From the NCBI RefSeq assembly GCF_003589595.1, contig NW_020654229.1:6462485-6526484 (forward strand): a stretch of DNA of 64,000 nucleotides. Direction: 5' to 3'. Numbering within the stretch: position 1 is the first letter of the stretch; each line of letters opens with the position of its first letter. This DNA comes from Hyposmocoma kahamanoa. Lineage: Eukaryota; Arthropoda; Insecta; Lepidoptera; Cosmopterigidae. The notes under the pieces are model-generated. The model was not told the DNA's origin. It worked only from the letters and a program-made list of their open reading frames with translations, and ran no database searches. Positions 1 to 10,189 of the stretch are shown one piece after another. A program made the position numbers and the translations under genes.

Positions 1-663
1 CGCGGCCGCCGCCCAGTTACCACGCCTTCATGTACGGACAACGGCACATCAGACTATACATTTTTGTTCGAAAATCGCCTCTATTGCAACGAAACAAGAT
101 ACGTCAATGTGTAGCTTGATAAGCTGGCGTGTGTACATTAACGGCGAATCTGAATTCTATTTTCTAGGCAACAACATTTAAATTCCTCTGTATAATACAA
201 CTGTGCGGACGCCGCCCGGCCAAATTCAAACAACGCGGACTCCGCTCTTCGACCGCACGATGAAATTCGTGTCAAATAAATGTGCCCTAACAGTACGGGC
301 GGACCGAGGCAAAATCTGCCTGCGCGCCACTGTGAATAAGGCCTTTATATTAGACTCTCGATCGAATTCTAAATTTGGCCAATTAATACGAAGTAATAGT
401 AATTAATTATAAAGTTGGGAATTTGTGTAATAAGAAACAAAGACTAAACTATAATATTTATTGGCACCAGATTGTACAAACATTAATGACTTACTACTAC
501 TGTTGCTTTGTATAATTATCACTAGTGTCATTTGGAATCTAAGGGGTTCGACCCCATTGTTAACTCTACACCCGTTTTGCGCTAAGTATTCCCTTGTCAA
601 ACGCACCTTTAGTGTAAGGTTGTCAAATGGCCAGGAAAGTCACGGAATTTTAGGTCAGGGTAC
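1..663. other. Stretch without recognised gene
   Basis: No coding exon, RNA gene or repeat end was recognised. Small ORFs here lack domain signatures and biased codon use. The opening bases contain a NotI-like GC-rich octamer, but similar GC-rich stretches occur elsewhere in the window inside inverted-repeat elements. Confidence 0.4.
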
Positions 664-1207
664 TATACAGGGTGGAAATTTGTAATACCACTTGGAAGGA
701 AAGTACGTTAAATACTGGAAATAGAAATTTTTACTTAACGGAAACATTCCTTTATTTTTAAAAAGAAATAATAATGCATTAAAAAATTTTCGAAAATTGC
801 TAGCCACACGCGGGAATCGAACCCGTTAAAATTAAAATATTAAATTTGTGTATCCAAGAAAATGGAGCTCATTTCGAGCAACTAATTAGTCAGATTACCA
901 TTTTTTTCGTTTTATTAATATACGTAAGATTTCATGGTTTTTTTTCTTCATTTAATTAACCAATTTTGTGAGAGAGATTTTATTCTTATAATTAACCCTA
1001 TCGATCGATGCAATAAAAGTGCAGGGTGCATTTTTTTCAGATTTAAGCGGGTTCGACTCCCGCGTGTTGCTAGGAATTTTCGAATCTATGAATGCAACTT
1101 TATTTCTTTTAAAAAATAAAGGACTGTTTCCTTTAAGTAAAAATTTCTATCTCCAGTATTTAGAGTACTTTCCCTCCAGGTGGCATTACAAATTTCCACC
1201 CGGTATA
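664..1207. mobile_element. Long-arm foldback element with tRNA-like T arms
   Basis: The left arm (about 664-831) and right arm (about 1042-1207) are inverted copies over roughly 165 bp with scattered mismatches. They begin TATACAGGGTGG and end CCACCCGGTATA. Each arm holds the T arm of a tRNA-like sequence with a B-box motif: CGGGTTCGACTCCCGCG at about 1048 and its counterpart near 808. No transposase is present, so this is a non-autonomous foldback or long-TIR MITE. Boundaries come from where the arms stop matching; a target duplication was not resolved. Confidence 0.7.
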
Positions 1208-1318
1208 TTATTATGACCTCTAATACTGACCTCCTTAATATAACTAACGTAATTGACTTTTTATCAGCGAAACGAGGTCTACAACCTCTAAACAGTTTTC
1301 TAATATCTTATTTAGTTT

Positions 1319-1629
1319 CGTTTATTATAATTGTTAATACAAAGATGGAACACTTACGAAAAAATTCCTTCGATCCGGCCGGATTCGAACCGACGTCTTC
1401 TAGCAAACCGTGCCAGAAGCTATGCCAACTAAGCCACGGAACGAACCAGCGGACCTCACGATTTTTTCAATGTGCTTGTTGTTGGATTTTGTTTTTTCTG
1501 TATTTGATTTCTATGCATCTATTTGGTTTTTCAACGAGTTTTTAGCCGTAGCGCCATCTGTGAGAAATCTATGAAAGTATTACGTCATTTTATAAGTGTT
1601 CGATCTTTGTATTAATAATTATAACAAAC
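1319..1629. mobile_element. TIR element with embedded tRNA-like unit (family B, copy 1)
   Basis: The inverted ends, about 37 bp long, are at 1319-1356 and 1592-1629; their core is AATACAAAGATCGAACAC. Inside on the minus strand (about 1446-1364) is a tRNA-like segment with an A-box (TGGCTTAGTTGG) and a B-box (GGTTCGAATCC). Its anticodon arm does not fold as a normal 5-bp stem with a 7-base loop, so it is not a functional tRNA. Related copies lie at 24292, 43100, 44336 and 45165. It is a non-autonomous element, presumably with pol III promoter potential. Confidence 0.7.
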
Positions 1630-2845
1630 TAGTGGAATTATTTCTATGAAACATAATCAGTTACATTTTTTTAGATTACAATAAAACGTTAGGTGCCAAT
1701 GTCGAAAGTTACCGAAATGCAAAATGCGTTACTTATGTATGACAAAGGCAGTATAGCAAGTCTGATGCTCGCTTGAGTTGCCTGTCAAATGTGAATTATG
1801 ATCTCACAAAAATAAGGCAAATTCCATGCAGTTTATGTTGACAATTCAAAAGCCTTTCACCTTTTTTCTTAGGCTCAATTTATGTTGCGGCGTTACGAAA
1901 TGAAAGCAAATTTTTATATTGATATTGTACATAGCACAATGAACTCTATGGGCAGTTGTCTAACGTATGTACATACAAATTAGATAAGAGCCAAAATCTT
2001 CCGCGGAATTCTCGCGAATGCGCGAGCTACACAAGTTTATTTTATACAAGTTTAAAAGATATTTCTAAACGTAGAACATAAATGAGCCTTCGAAATTATA
2101 TTATTCAAATTTTTACAATTTATCCGGAAAAATTTCCAATATTTGAAATTTTACGGAAAATTACCCAACAGTGATAAGCAATTCAAAAAATGTGACTCAA
2201 TGACTAAGCCAAGAAAAAAAAACCTTTGGAAAATGGCGGGTTTTTGTCAGTTTTACAAGATTTCGTATTTAATTTTATTGTATTTCAGTGTAATTAATTC
2301 TGTTATATTTGTACATTTTGTTCACTTGACGTAGACCGTAAAGTAACTTTTAAATAGCGCCAAATTTGAATTTCTTTCAATTTTAAATATCTTTAGTTAA
2401 GAAAATTTAATGAAAACGTGTTCGAGTTCGGTCATCAAATTGCAAACTCACTAATAAATTATTTACTAAAACTAAAAATTATTTCAATGAGAATGACAAG
2501 ACATGAGATGTGATTTTGTTCTACGACAAATTTTGTAAATTTGAAAAGTTGCCAATATCAAAACGTGTTTTGATAGGTAATAAAATTATTATATAAAACA
2601 ACGTGTCCCTTTTTGCACAGTCGGTTTATAGTTCTTGGACACTTCCAGTGTGGTTGGTACAGCTAGCCTATTTTCCGTAAGTTGATTTTACAGGTTTGTC
2701 TCGCTCTGTGCTTTTAGTAATTTCCCGTTCAAGTTTATATAAATACGTCATGATACGAACTTCAGATTAACACGTGAACCTGACTTAATATCTCATAGTA
2801 GATCCCTGGTTCTATAATTTTTTTTTTGGTGTGCGTACTACATCT
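1630..2845. other. AT-rich stretch without recognised gene
   Basis: Nothing identifiable was seen on either strand. The small ORF at 2143-2334 is low complexity with no known motif. Confidence 0.4.
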
Positions 2846-2912
2846 TCGACCTTATTCATTCATCCATCAGGTGAGATGGAGGTGAAATGCGCACTTATTT
2901 TTAATTACACTA
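2846..2912 (+). repeat. LINE 3'-tail-like fragment
   Basis: The motif ATCAGGTGAGATGGAGG followed by a GAAATGCGCACTT-type run also occurs at the end of the LINE fragment near 60655, and in reverse at about 50735. It is probably a 5'-truncated non-LTR remnant. Confidence 0.4.
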
Positions 2913-3672
2913 TAGCAAAATCTCTTTTAATATTGAATTCTCGATTTTTTAAAAACTTACGACTACACAACGGCCCTGGCCAAGCCAAGCATGCCGCGCT
3001 TGTATACCAGTATGTTGGACCACATAGTTTTTACCTAAAATATAATTATTTGGCAACGATTTGCATTATTCTATTTCCCTTATAAAAATATATAATTATA
3101 ACACATTTTTCTGTCGCCCATTACCCGGTAACGCCGGTAACGGTGGGTATGTCGATGACTATTGTAGTATTATCACATACGATAAAAAAAAACTATCTTA
3201 AAATCCATAGCATATTAACATCTACACTCTTCGTAAAGAACTTATCATCTAATATCACCCTTATTTCATAAAAATAAACATACATTTTTAATTTAAAAAA
3301 ACCTATATATTTAATATAATGTAAGCAATTCTGATACAAGATGCTGCACCTGGATTTGTCATTCTGCTTCAGAAGTTTACTTGATTAACTGCCTGAAGGT
3401 CCATTTAATGGCTTAAAACAAATCCAGACCAGAATCGCCATTTGTCATAATGGTAAATCAGAAACTGTAAATACATAATTGTGTGTCAAAAAATCATATC
3501 GGATTTATATAAAATATAATACAAAAAATATTTTGCAATAAATAAGCCATTATCATTTAAATTTATGAATTCAGAGGTGTCTTAAGCGGGTTCAAAGCTG
3601 CCCCAGGCGTGAGGCAACGTTGAACATTTGAGTTCCTTCCCGAAAATGGAAATTCTGACAGCATGGTAAACA

Positions 3673-3722
3673 TTTTGATCGTGCTTATTATGAATAATCA
3701 TTCATAATAAGCACGATCAAAA
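3673..3722. repeat. Perfect 23-bp stem hairpin
   Basis: Bases 3673-3695 and 3700-3722 are exact reverse complements around a 4-base loop (AATC). No similar copy is seen in the window. It could be a recent inverted duplication, a MITE core or a small-RNA-like hairpin; the sequence alone does not decide. Confidence 0.85.
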
Positions 3723-3936
3723 ATAGCCAAACTTGGAGCCAAATAATAGATCTAACTACTGCAGCAAACAAAACAAATAAATAATAACGATTTAGGATTT
3801 TACAACCAGATGTGAAAAAAATGTTCAATGGTGCCCCCTTCTTCCCTACAATGTCTTTTTCGCTCTAATTACATGGATATAAAGATTTTTCTGACCGTTT
3901 TTATAGCGATTTCGTATCGATAAGTATCTTCTTCTT

Positions 3937-3942
3937 TTTATT
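3937..3942 (-). terminator. Possible poly(A) signal for the U1-finger gene
   Basis: AATAAA reads on the minus strand here. It is the first canonical hexamer noted downstream of the stop codon at 4578. The roughly 640 bp in between is mostly transposon sequence, so the assignment is tentative. Confidence 0.3.
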
Positions 3943-4192
3943 TGTTGGCGGTGCTTTTAGGATTTCGCCAGTGTAAAGTTTTCTGATTAGTAATTTTATG
4001 GGTTTCTGTAGGTTCTGCTATTCAACGAGTATGAGTAAAGAATGAGGGTTTTTTCTTACGTATAAAATGTTGATGTTGCGTATAATGTTGGCTTATTTTA
4101 AGGATATACAATTTATACATAGATTGTTGTTAGTATGCTAAATAAGATGCTCGCGAATTATAATTTAGTGACCCCTTTACAATGTTTCTATG

Positions 4193-4365
4193 GGTCGTAT
4201 TCCAGAACTCTACTCAATACTCAAGTCAGGACTTGAATATTGCAGTGAGCACTGAAAATCATACTGAAGTCCTTGCCATTAAGGTCGTATTTCCAGTACT
4301 TGAAATCATACTCAAGTCTGCTCATATCGTGACTTGAGCATTGAGTAGAGTTCTGGAATACGACC
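4193..4365. mobile_element. MITE (GGTCGTATTCC family), copy 1
   Basis: A 173-bp element with inverted ends starting GGTCGTATTCCAGAACTCTA, flanked by a perfect 5-bp duplication CTATG (4188-4192 and 4366-4370). Internal ACTTGAGTATGATTT-type blocks repeat in both orientations, so most of it can fold. Copies lie at 21419, 25213 and 39647. No coding capacity; the superfamily is not certain. Confidence 0.85.
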
Positions 4366-4379
4366 CTATGATCTACTTT

Positions 4380-4565
4380 AGTAGCAGTAGAGCTCCTCGT
4401 GAAAGTGTTCGTCCAGTGATGTACTGCCACCTTATCTATTTCTGCCGCCAAGCAGTAATGTCAGCATTACTGTGTTCCGGTTTTGAAGAGTAAGGGTGCT
4501 GGTGAAATTACAGGCACATGGAACTTGTCAACTTATGTCTCAGGGTAACGGGCGCAGTGGCAGTG
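4380..4565 (+). repeat. Dispersed repeat (ACAGGCACATGG family), copy 1
   Basis: It shares GGTGAAATTACAGGCACA and the following CTTGTCAACTTATGTCTCAG with copies at about 17745 (minus), 21105 (minus), 33315, 50325 and 52005. Where longer, copies end near a CGACTTGTTC-type motif. This copy is truncated at about 4565, only 12 bp beyond the stop codon of the minus-strand gene. Class unresolved; a LINE 3' part or SINE is likely. Confidence 0.65.
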
Positions 4566-4577
4566 CCCCAGTTCCAG

Positions 4578-6476
4578 CTAATCACCTTGTAGTTTTCTCT
4601 TATGTAATTTGCCGTCCTCATGCATCTTTATATTAAATGCAACATTTGGTACTTTGACATTACAAATTTGACAAATATACTCTGTAGCTTTAATGGGAAT
4701 TTTAATTTTGGGTTTTTCTATTATATCTTCAACGTTTTGCGTATGTGTTTTGTCATTACGTGAAAAAACTCCATCGTTAAAAATGGTACGTGTATTTTGT
4801 TGATTTGTTGTTTGGTTACTTGATGGCGTGTTATTTAAATGGTTAGACACATCAATGCCCAGTAATTTGGCATTCTTAATGTGGGTATTGCCTGTCTCGT
4901 GTTGTTTAATATTGAATTCATTGTTAGCAATATCCATCTTACAAATTGTACAGAAATAAATGTGTGGTTTGTCATTTTCTTCAATATCGTTATCTGATAA
5001 GAACCTTGATCTTAAATCTGAGAAAGTATTTTTGGTGTAAATTTTACTTTCTATCTCATTTTTTGAATATAAGGGAGAATTCAATGTTTCAACTGATGAA
5101 TGTGAGCTAGAGTAATCATACGAATTTTCTAAATTGAATGATTCGTGACAGTCGCCATTTGCTGTAGAATATTTAACGAATCCAGTTAAGTTGGGAAACT
5201 GCTTCGTAACCAAATGTTTAGCATCTACACTTATATGATTCAATTCTTGACCCCTTTTCACGAAACATTCACAAAACTTGCACATAAATAGTTCACAGCG
5301 AAGTTTAATCAATGAATTTGTTGATAATAATTTGTTGTACATCAATATATGGCTGGATTCACGGACATGATCATTTGGATTTTCAACTTTATTGCAGCAA
5401 ACTAGACAGTGCCAAAGCTTGCATCTGTTCGAAGTTGTCATGCGTTTTTGTCCCTTTGAAAGACTTTTTTTGAATCCAGCAGGAACTAACTGGTAAGTGG
5501 TTAGAAATTTAGTGTACTTGTCTAAAGCCATTTTATGTTCGTTACTGGATTTATGTGTAGCAATATGTTTTCTGTTGTAATATTGTATGTCCATATTACA
5601 AATATCGCAATAATGAGTCTTCGCCGTTACATTATCTGCGTTGCTATTTTCTGTTTCGCCAACTGTTACGTCACTGGTTGGCCCTCCAGAATTCTTAAAC
5701 TTAATCGTTTCCACACTTTTTACTTTAGTATTTCCTGTTTCGCCAACTGCTACGCCACTGTTTAGCCCTCCATAATTCTTGACTGTAATCTTTTCCACAC
5801 TTTTTGCTTTGCTATTTCCTGTTTCGCCAACTGCTACGTCACTGGTTAGCCCTCTAGAATTCTTAACTTGCAACGTTTCTATACTTTTTGCTTTGCTATT
5901 TACTGTTTTGCCAACTGCTACGACACTGGTTAGCCCTCCAGAATTCTTAACTTTAATCGTTTCCACACTTTTATCGTGTACATTTTTATTATTTCCAACT
6001 TTGCTTAACGTATGAACCTTCGATTCTGTTACTTTATTATCAATTTTCCCCAGATTATGATTTTTATTTTCATCATGTTTATTTAAACTATAAGTAATAT
6101 TTTTCTTATCATCATTACCGATTTGTTGATCACAATTTTTATTTTTTTCTAGATTAACATGTAATGCAACTGTTTTGGCATAAGATACTGTTTCCAGTTT
6201 TGGACAATCTAGTGTGTTAATCTTCGAATTTGAAATATCAGTCATTGTTGCATTCAAATCTGTTTTACAATTCAAATGTTGGCTGTCATGTATATTCTTA
6301 CCCATTTTATCGTTGTCACTTTCTATGTACATAATATCAGATAGCTGTTTCAACAATTCGTCATTTTTCACACAGTTCATATGTTGAGTGGAGAGCTCGT
6401 GTTCGTCACGATTACAACGTTTCACGGCGATAGAGCACGACGCACAGTAGTAAATTGAATTAATGGTTCGCTCCAC
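4578..6476 (-). CDS. U1-finger gene, last exon
   Basis: The acceptor TTGTCACAG precedes 6476 and translation starts with VERTINS. The 632 codons carry six further fingers (CASC, CDIC, CLVC, CKFC, CTIC and CQIC). The CDIC finger has a longer C-to-H spacing and the CKFC finger has H-X6-H, so these two are looser matches. The tandem 28-residue repeat array lies before the CDIC finger. Stop TAG at 4578-4580. The Met three codons upstream of the acceptor is intronic. Confidence 0.85.
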   Translation of the reverse strand: MERTINSIYYCASCSIAVKRCNRDEHELSTQHMNCVKNDELLKQLSDIMYIESDNDKMGKNIHDSQHLNCKTDLNATMTDISNSKINTLDCPKLETVSYAKTVALHVNLEKNKNCDQQIGNDDKKNITYSLNKHDENKNHNLGKIDNKVTESKVHTLSKVGNNKNVHDKSVETIKVKNSGGLTSVVAVGKTVNSKAKSIETLQVKNSRGLTSDVAVGETGNSKAKSVEKITVKNYGGLNSGVAVGETGNTKVKSVETIKFKNSGGPTSDVTVGETENSNADNVTAKTHYCDICNMDIQYYNRKHIATHKSSNEHKMALDKYTKFLTTYQLVPAGFKKSLSKGQKRMTTSNRCKLWHCLVCCNKVENPNDHVRESSHILMYNKLLSTNSLIKLRCELFMCKFCECFVKRGQELNHISVDAKHLVTKQFPNLTGFVKYSTANGDCHESFNLENSYDYSSSHSSVETLNSPLYSKNEIESKIYTKNTFSDLRSRFLSDNDIEENDKPHIYFCTICKMDIANNEFNIKQHETGNTHIKNAKLLGIDVSNHLNNTPSSNQTTNQQNTRTIFNDGVFSRNDKTHTQNVEDIIEKPKIKIPIKATEYICQICNVKVPNVAFNIKMHEDGKLHKRKLQGD

Positions 6477-8946
6477 CTGTGACAAAATAAATAAAACTTA
6501 GATCAAAATCGCAGACAAGACAATATACATACGTGTACAACGAATGTCACCACCCTAAGTTGGCTGTGTTTTTAGTATCATTTACTTCACGAGTTCTAAA
6601 TGTTTGGACGTATTCTAGGTCGACTTTTTTATAAATCTATTTTGAAAAAGCTTGAAACGTCCGATTGTATATGTCTGCCTCGTAATGTATGTATATAACT
6701 TACCGGTCTTGCTTTATCTGTCACTACTCCCATGAGAGGTATTGCTCCTTATCAAGTAAAGAGCTGTAGTTAAGCAAGTATAGAGCTTCAGTACCCTGCG
6801 TCAATGAGTTGCTCAGTCTTAAATTTACCTCTCCTACCTGACCAATGACTTTTAATTGACATTGGGTTCGGCAGCCCGCAAATCGATCACTTTCCATTAA
6901 ATGAAGCATGTCTTCGAACTTGTTACAAAATTGGAATATAGCTGATTCAGCCCTTGTCAATAGATAGTAAAATTTATTTAATGGAATATGACCAGAACGC
7001 AGTCTAAGAGCAATTAATAACAGTTAGGGTGAATTAAAACGTCTGCTATCAGGTAGATAAGTACATACCCCAGAGGAAAGATTGCATTTTGTGCACTGTG
7101 ATTTACAGTTAGACGAGACGCTTACATTAGTTATTTTACATAGAGACTAAGTTCTTCTTTGGATGGCCATCTTTTTTCTTTTGCGGAAGTAGCTACTAGC
7201 GATGCGCGATTGTGAATGATATCGTTATTCGACTCGTTAGTAATCGCTAATCCTGTCATTCGAATGTCAAATTAGTAACCTACTAATTTTCGTATTCGAA
7301 TGATTTGAATGATCATTCATTACTAATTAGTAGTACTAATCCATAGATTCATTTCTGCTCGTGATCACCTAGCCCTCTCTGATTTAGTGGTAAACACTGT
7401 AAATGTGACGGGGACAAAGATGTTTTGGTATGGATATGATGAATGAGGTGTTTCGATATAATAATCATTAGACTAGAACTAGAATGGCGTTGGCATTCGG
7501 TATTGTTGATCATTCGACTCGAGTTAGAATGATTGTGCTTGGATTCGACTTAGGCGAATGATTTGCCCATTTGAATGATTAGTATTAGCAAAGTCGCGCA
7601 TCGCTAGTAGCTACCAAAGACAAAAATAGTTAGGCATGCGATTACGGATACATCCTAATTTTCACCAAGGTACTAATAAAAAAACCAAAATAATTCACCG
7701 GTCAAATTCTGAGTGATAAACGCGTGCTTTCCTTAACTTGACGTTGGCGGAATCATCGATTATTTCGATGGAGTTATATCATTTAAAAGCAGTATGCCAT
7801 GCGAAAGTCGTGCAACTAAATTAAATAGAACAAGCAAGTGGCTGAAGCTGGAGCTGTTTTCACCCGCGCCCGCCGCGGTTGCGGGACCGCGGCCTCCAAA
7901 GAATGTAGAATTGTATGCAACATTTAGTCGCACATTTCACGAAATAAAATAGCTGTACCGCAACCGCAGCGGGCGCGGGTCAAAACCGCTTCGTGAGTTC
8001 TTAGCCTTAATCGTTGTAAACAAAATATAAAGATAACAAAATCACAATAATCTCCAACCTAACGCATCAACTTGCCTTTCTTACCGTATTTTATTTAGTC
8101 AATAGCACGTATTATTAAAAAAAGGGGGATTTTTATAATAATGTCGTGTTTTCGTGATTGTGCAACATTAGTTAAATACTAATATTTTCTGATATGAAAA
8201 CAGGAAATGTCTTTATTTTTATTATTTACCTGTGGCATTGGTTGTAAGACTTGCAATTGAAGACGTTTCATAGTGTTTGCAGCTAGACATGCGAACATCT
8301 TGTGTTTGGCGCTAGATAAATGTTCCTGATAGAACATTCTTGGCACTTCTACCGCACATATGTAGCATACGCTGGTCTTTATATCTAAAATAGATAAGAA
8401 GTACACTAAGTGAAATAAAATGTTATTTATTTTGTATAAAAAACTTTTTATTCAATTTGACCAACTTCTGGTGTTCCGATTTTTTCTTTCTATATAATTA
8501 AATTATCCTTATAAGAAACTTAATCCATAAGCATTAAAAAATTAGAAAATTTAATTTTATAGACAACTCGAATTTGATAAAAAAATTGATTATGTTTTCA
8601 CAAAAAGAGACTTAATGGTTCCTAAGACAGTTTCCCTGTATCTCTTTTTCCCCATATTGTCTCATTTAAAAAGCACATTGTATACTTATCGTTTGTTTTA
8701 AGGTACAATACAACTACACGTAATCTATTATATTATTATAAAAAACTCACCGTCAAAAGCACTGCCAGTGTATTCCGTGTAAATTTCAAATGAGTGGAAT
8801 TCCTCATCATATTCCTGATACGATGTAATATTGTTTTCATATATTTTCATTGGCATCAAATTTAAATCAATATTGTCAAGCGATATTATATATTTTGTCG
8901 TACAGTTTCTAGGATTTACTAAAAATTCATTGTCTTTACAATTCAT
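4578..8946 (-). CDS. U1/matrin-type zinc-finger protein, three coding exons
   Basis: Exons 8946-8751, 8384-8230 and 6476-4578 join in matching phases (1 then 0) to 2250 nt, a 749-residue protein plus stop. The start ATG at 8946 is preceded in frame by a stop and by a splice acceptor (TTTTCAG, exon from about 8974), so a 5' UTR exon probably lies upstream. The protein has about seven fingers of the C-X2-C-X11-14-H-X5-H type, such as CYIC...H-X5-H in exon 2 and the C-terminal CTIC and CQIC fingers. This spacing is known for U1C, matrin and JAZ-like fingers that bind RNA or double-stranded RNA. Between the second and third fingers lie low-complexity Lys/Asn-rich sequence and four 28-residue repeats. 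A nuclear RNA-binding role is inferred from the fingers; no orthologue is named. Confidence 0.82.
5651..5986 (-). repeat. Four-unit 84-bp coding tandem repeat
   Basis: The CTGTTTCGCCAACTG block recurs at 5651, 5735, 5819 and 5903 (CTGTTTTGCC in the last), exactly 84 bp apart. In the U1-finger frame each unit is 28 residues with the core VKNSGGLTSDVAVGETGN. The period is a multiple of three and the frame stays open, so it is a protein repeat. Copy number may vary between individuals. Confidence 0.9.
7189..7616. mobile_element. MITE with GTAGCTACTAGCGATGCGCG ends
   Basis: Inverted ends of about 22 bp lie at 7190-7212 and 7592-7615. The interior is rich in CGAATGAT/ATCATTCG words in both orientations and has no ORF. 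It is likely a hAT-like non-autonomous element by general appearance; the flanking duplication was not defined. Confidence 0.7.
7741..7800 (+). repeat. LINE 3'-terminal hairpin motif
   Basis: GTTGGCGGAATCATCGAT, a loop, then TCGATGGAG and a TTTAAAAG tail. It is the same hairpin as at 33073, 46548, 37255 and at the end of the full-length LINE near 32060. It is likely a strongly 5'-truncated retroposon end. Confidence 0.55.
7855..7990. mobile_element. GC-rich inverted-repeat element
   Basis: CACCCGCGCCCGCCGCGG near 7861 pairs with its reverse complement near 7966. The arms are about 28 bp around an AT-rich centre. It is probably a short MITE related in style to the GC-rich TIR elements at 24535 and 54486. 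Confidence 0.6.
8230..8384 (-). CDS. U1-finger gene, coding exon 2
   Basis: The acceptor ATTTTAG precedes 8384 and the donor GTAAAT follows 8230. It enters with two bases completing an Asp codon and leaves in phase 0. It encodes one finger, CYIC-X11-H-X5-H, followed by a Leu/Gln-rich segment. Confidence 0.8.
8751..8946 (-). CDS. U1-finger gene, coding exon 1
   Basis: It encodes 65 residues from MNCKDNE, an acidic region rich in Asn, Asp and Glu with no finger. The exon ends GACG before a GTGAGT donor (phase 1). The acceptor TTTTCAG upstream at 8975-8976 implies an earlier untranslated exon. Confidence 0.75.
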
Positions 8947-9194
8947 CTTGTTACGTTCCAGATTATGTCAACTGCTGAAAATAAAAGAATTTTTAATCAA
9001 ATACAGTGATGGCTCAGTTGGAGAATTGCATGCTTTTCATGCATTTGGTATAACGAGAAGGAGACATGTCAAATTGTGTATAGTGGTTAGAGAAATGACT
9101 TATTAAAAGCCAGAGTATTAGAAATATATTTTCTAAACAACTGTACATATCATTCTTTAACAATAAATAAGTTCTGGAAGACATCTTGTTTTGC

Positions 9195-9410
9195 GGTATC
9201 ATCATCATCAACCAATTTATACGTCCCACTGCTGGGCACGAGTCTCCTCATCTCGATGTTTTCCTTCACTGAAAACGCATGGTGAATTTCAAATTAAATT
9301 TTGCACGGGAATTCCGAGAAACTCGAGAGGTGTGAGCTCAGATTCGAACGGACACGGACTCTGCTTGAGAAGCAGTAGGTCAACGGCTTGTTGTTTTGGG
9401 ATAATATGCC
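9195..9410 (-). mobile_element. tRNA-headed SINE (CACTGCTGGGC family), copy 1
   Basis: The plus strand shows the ATCATCATCA tail side, CCCACTGCTGGGCACG, then TCTGCTTGAGAAGCAGTAGG, which is the anticodon arm of a tRNA-like head on the minus strand. A longer copy is at 33640-33925. The arrangement is typical of Lepidoptera. Confidence 0.6.
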
Positions 9411-9952
9411 GCAATTGTAATACGAATCTTTGTTTGCAAAAACGTGTGGTTAGGGCTATTTACAATCTGGGCCTAAGAGTGTCCTTGACAGAGAGTTAAC
9501 ATTCTTACACTAGCATTATAGTAAACTGAAAATTTAATTTATGTTAAGAAAAATAGTGATAAACATAACATTACTACAAGGGGTAAAAAAGAAACTGGCT
9601 ATTCTTGACAGCGTCTTCCCAAAGTCTCAAATTCATGTAAGGGGTAATGTACACGCTTCAATAATACCATTCCGGTTCATTTGATTATAGTTGCATTTGT
9701 AATATTGTACTAATTTAACGTGGAGGGAGAGTGGAAAAATTAAATACATGAAAAAAAAGTTTATTTATTTATTTATTTATTATTATTATATTACATATTG
9801 CTTACAGATAAATCCAAACACAATAGTAACTCTTAAAGCTAATTTACAAATTAAAACAAACAAATAATATTTAATGTCGAGACTTTAAAAAATAAATTGA
9901 ATAGAATTTAACAAATTAAATTTAAATATTTCAAGTACGTATTCTTATATAC
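9411..9952. other. Stretch with simple repeat and possible LINE tail
   Basis: A (TTAT)n tract near 9763-9785 followed by ACATATTGC-type sequence resembles the 3' end of a minus-strand retroposon. No gene was recognised. Confidence 0.35.
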
Positions 9953-10189
9953 AGGGTGTAACCGCAAGGTGTAGTCATATTAAAGGAGCCAAACCTATAC
10001 TTGATCTAGACCCTCTGTGCAAAATATCAAATAAAAATAAGTGACTTTTAATGTTGATATAACTTTAATTATGTTTGTATAAATAGTGATTGTCCGAAAC
10101 AACCACTGCGTCACAACTCTATTGCTAGTTACGTTACTATAGTCTATTTCAATAGAATTGAGAGTAAACGTAAACAAACCAGTTGGGTT

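Larger units (their letters stand above)
2913..4187. other. Stretch without recognised gene
   Basis: Apart from the hairpin at 3673-3722 and a possible poly(A) signal at 3937-3942, no exon or repeat family was recognised. Confidence 0.35.
6490..8229 (-). other. Intron 2 of the U1-finger gene
   Basis: This 1.75-kb intron holds a TIR element (7189-7616), a LINE-tail hairpin (7741-7800) and a GC-rich inverted repeat (7855-7990). The remainder, including the small ORF at 6724-6960, shows nothing recognisable. Confidence 0.6.

Noticed and set aside
1..20. NotI-like GC-rich start as a cloning-vector remnant
   Set aside because: Similar GC-rich octamers occur at about 10857 and 54961 inside insect sequence, and no vector sequence follows.
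1180..1545. 121-codon ORF
   Set aside because: It runs through the tRNA-like unit and the TIR of family B copy 1, so it is chance coding.
5651..5986. Regular 84-bp repeats as a possible CRISPR array
   Set aside because: There are no unique spacers, the period is a multiple of three, and the frame is open as a protein repeat in a eukaryotic gene.
5535..6015. Two plus-strand ORFs of 76 and 78 codons
   Set aside because: They are antisense shadows of the tandem-repeat coding region of the minus-strand U1-finger exon.
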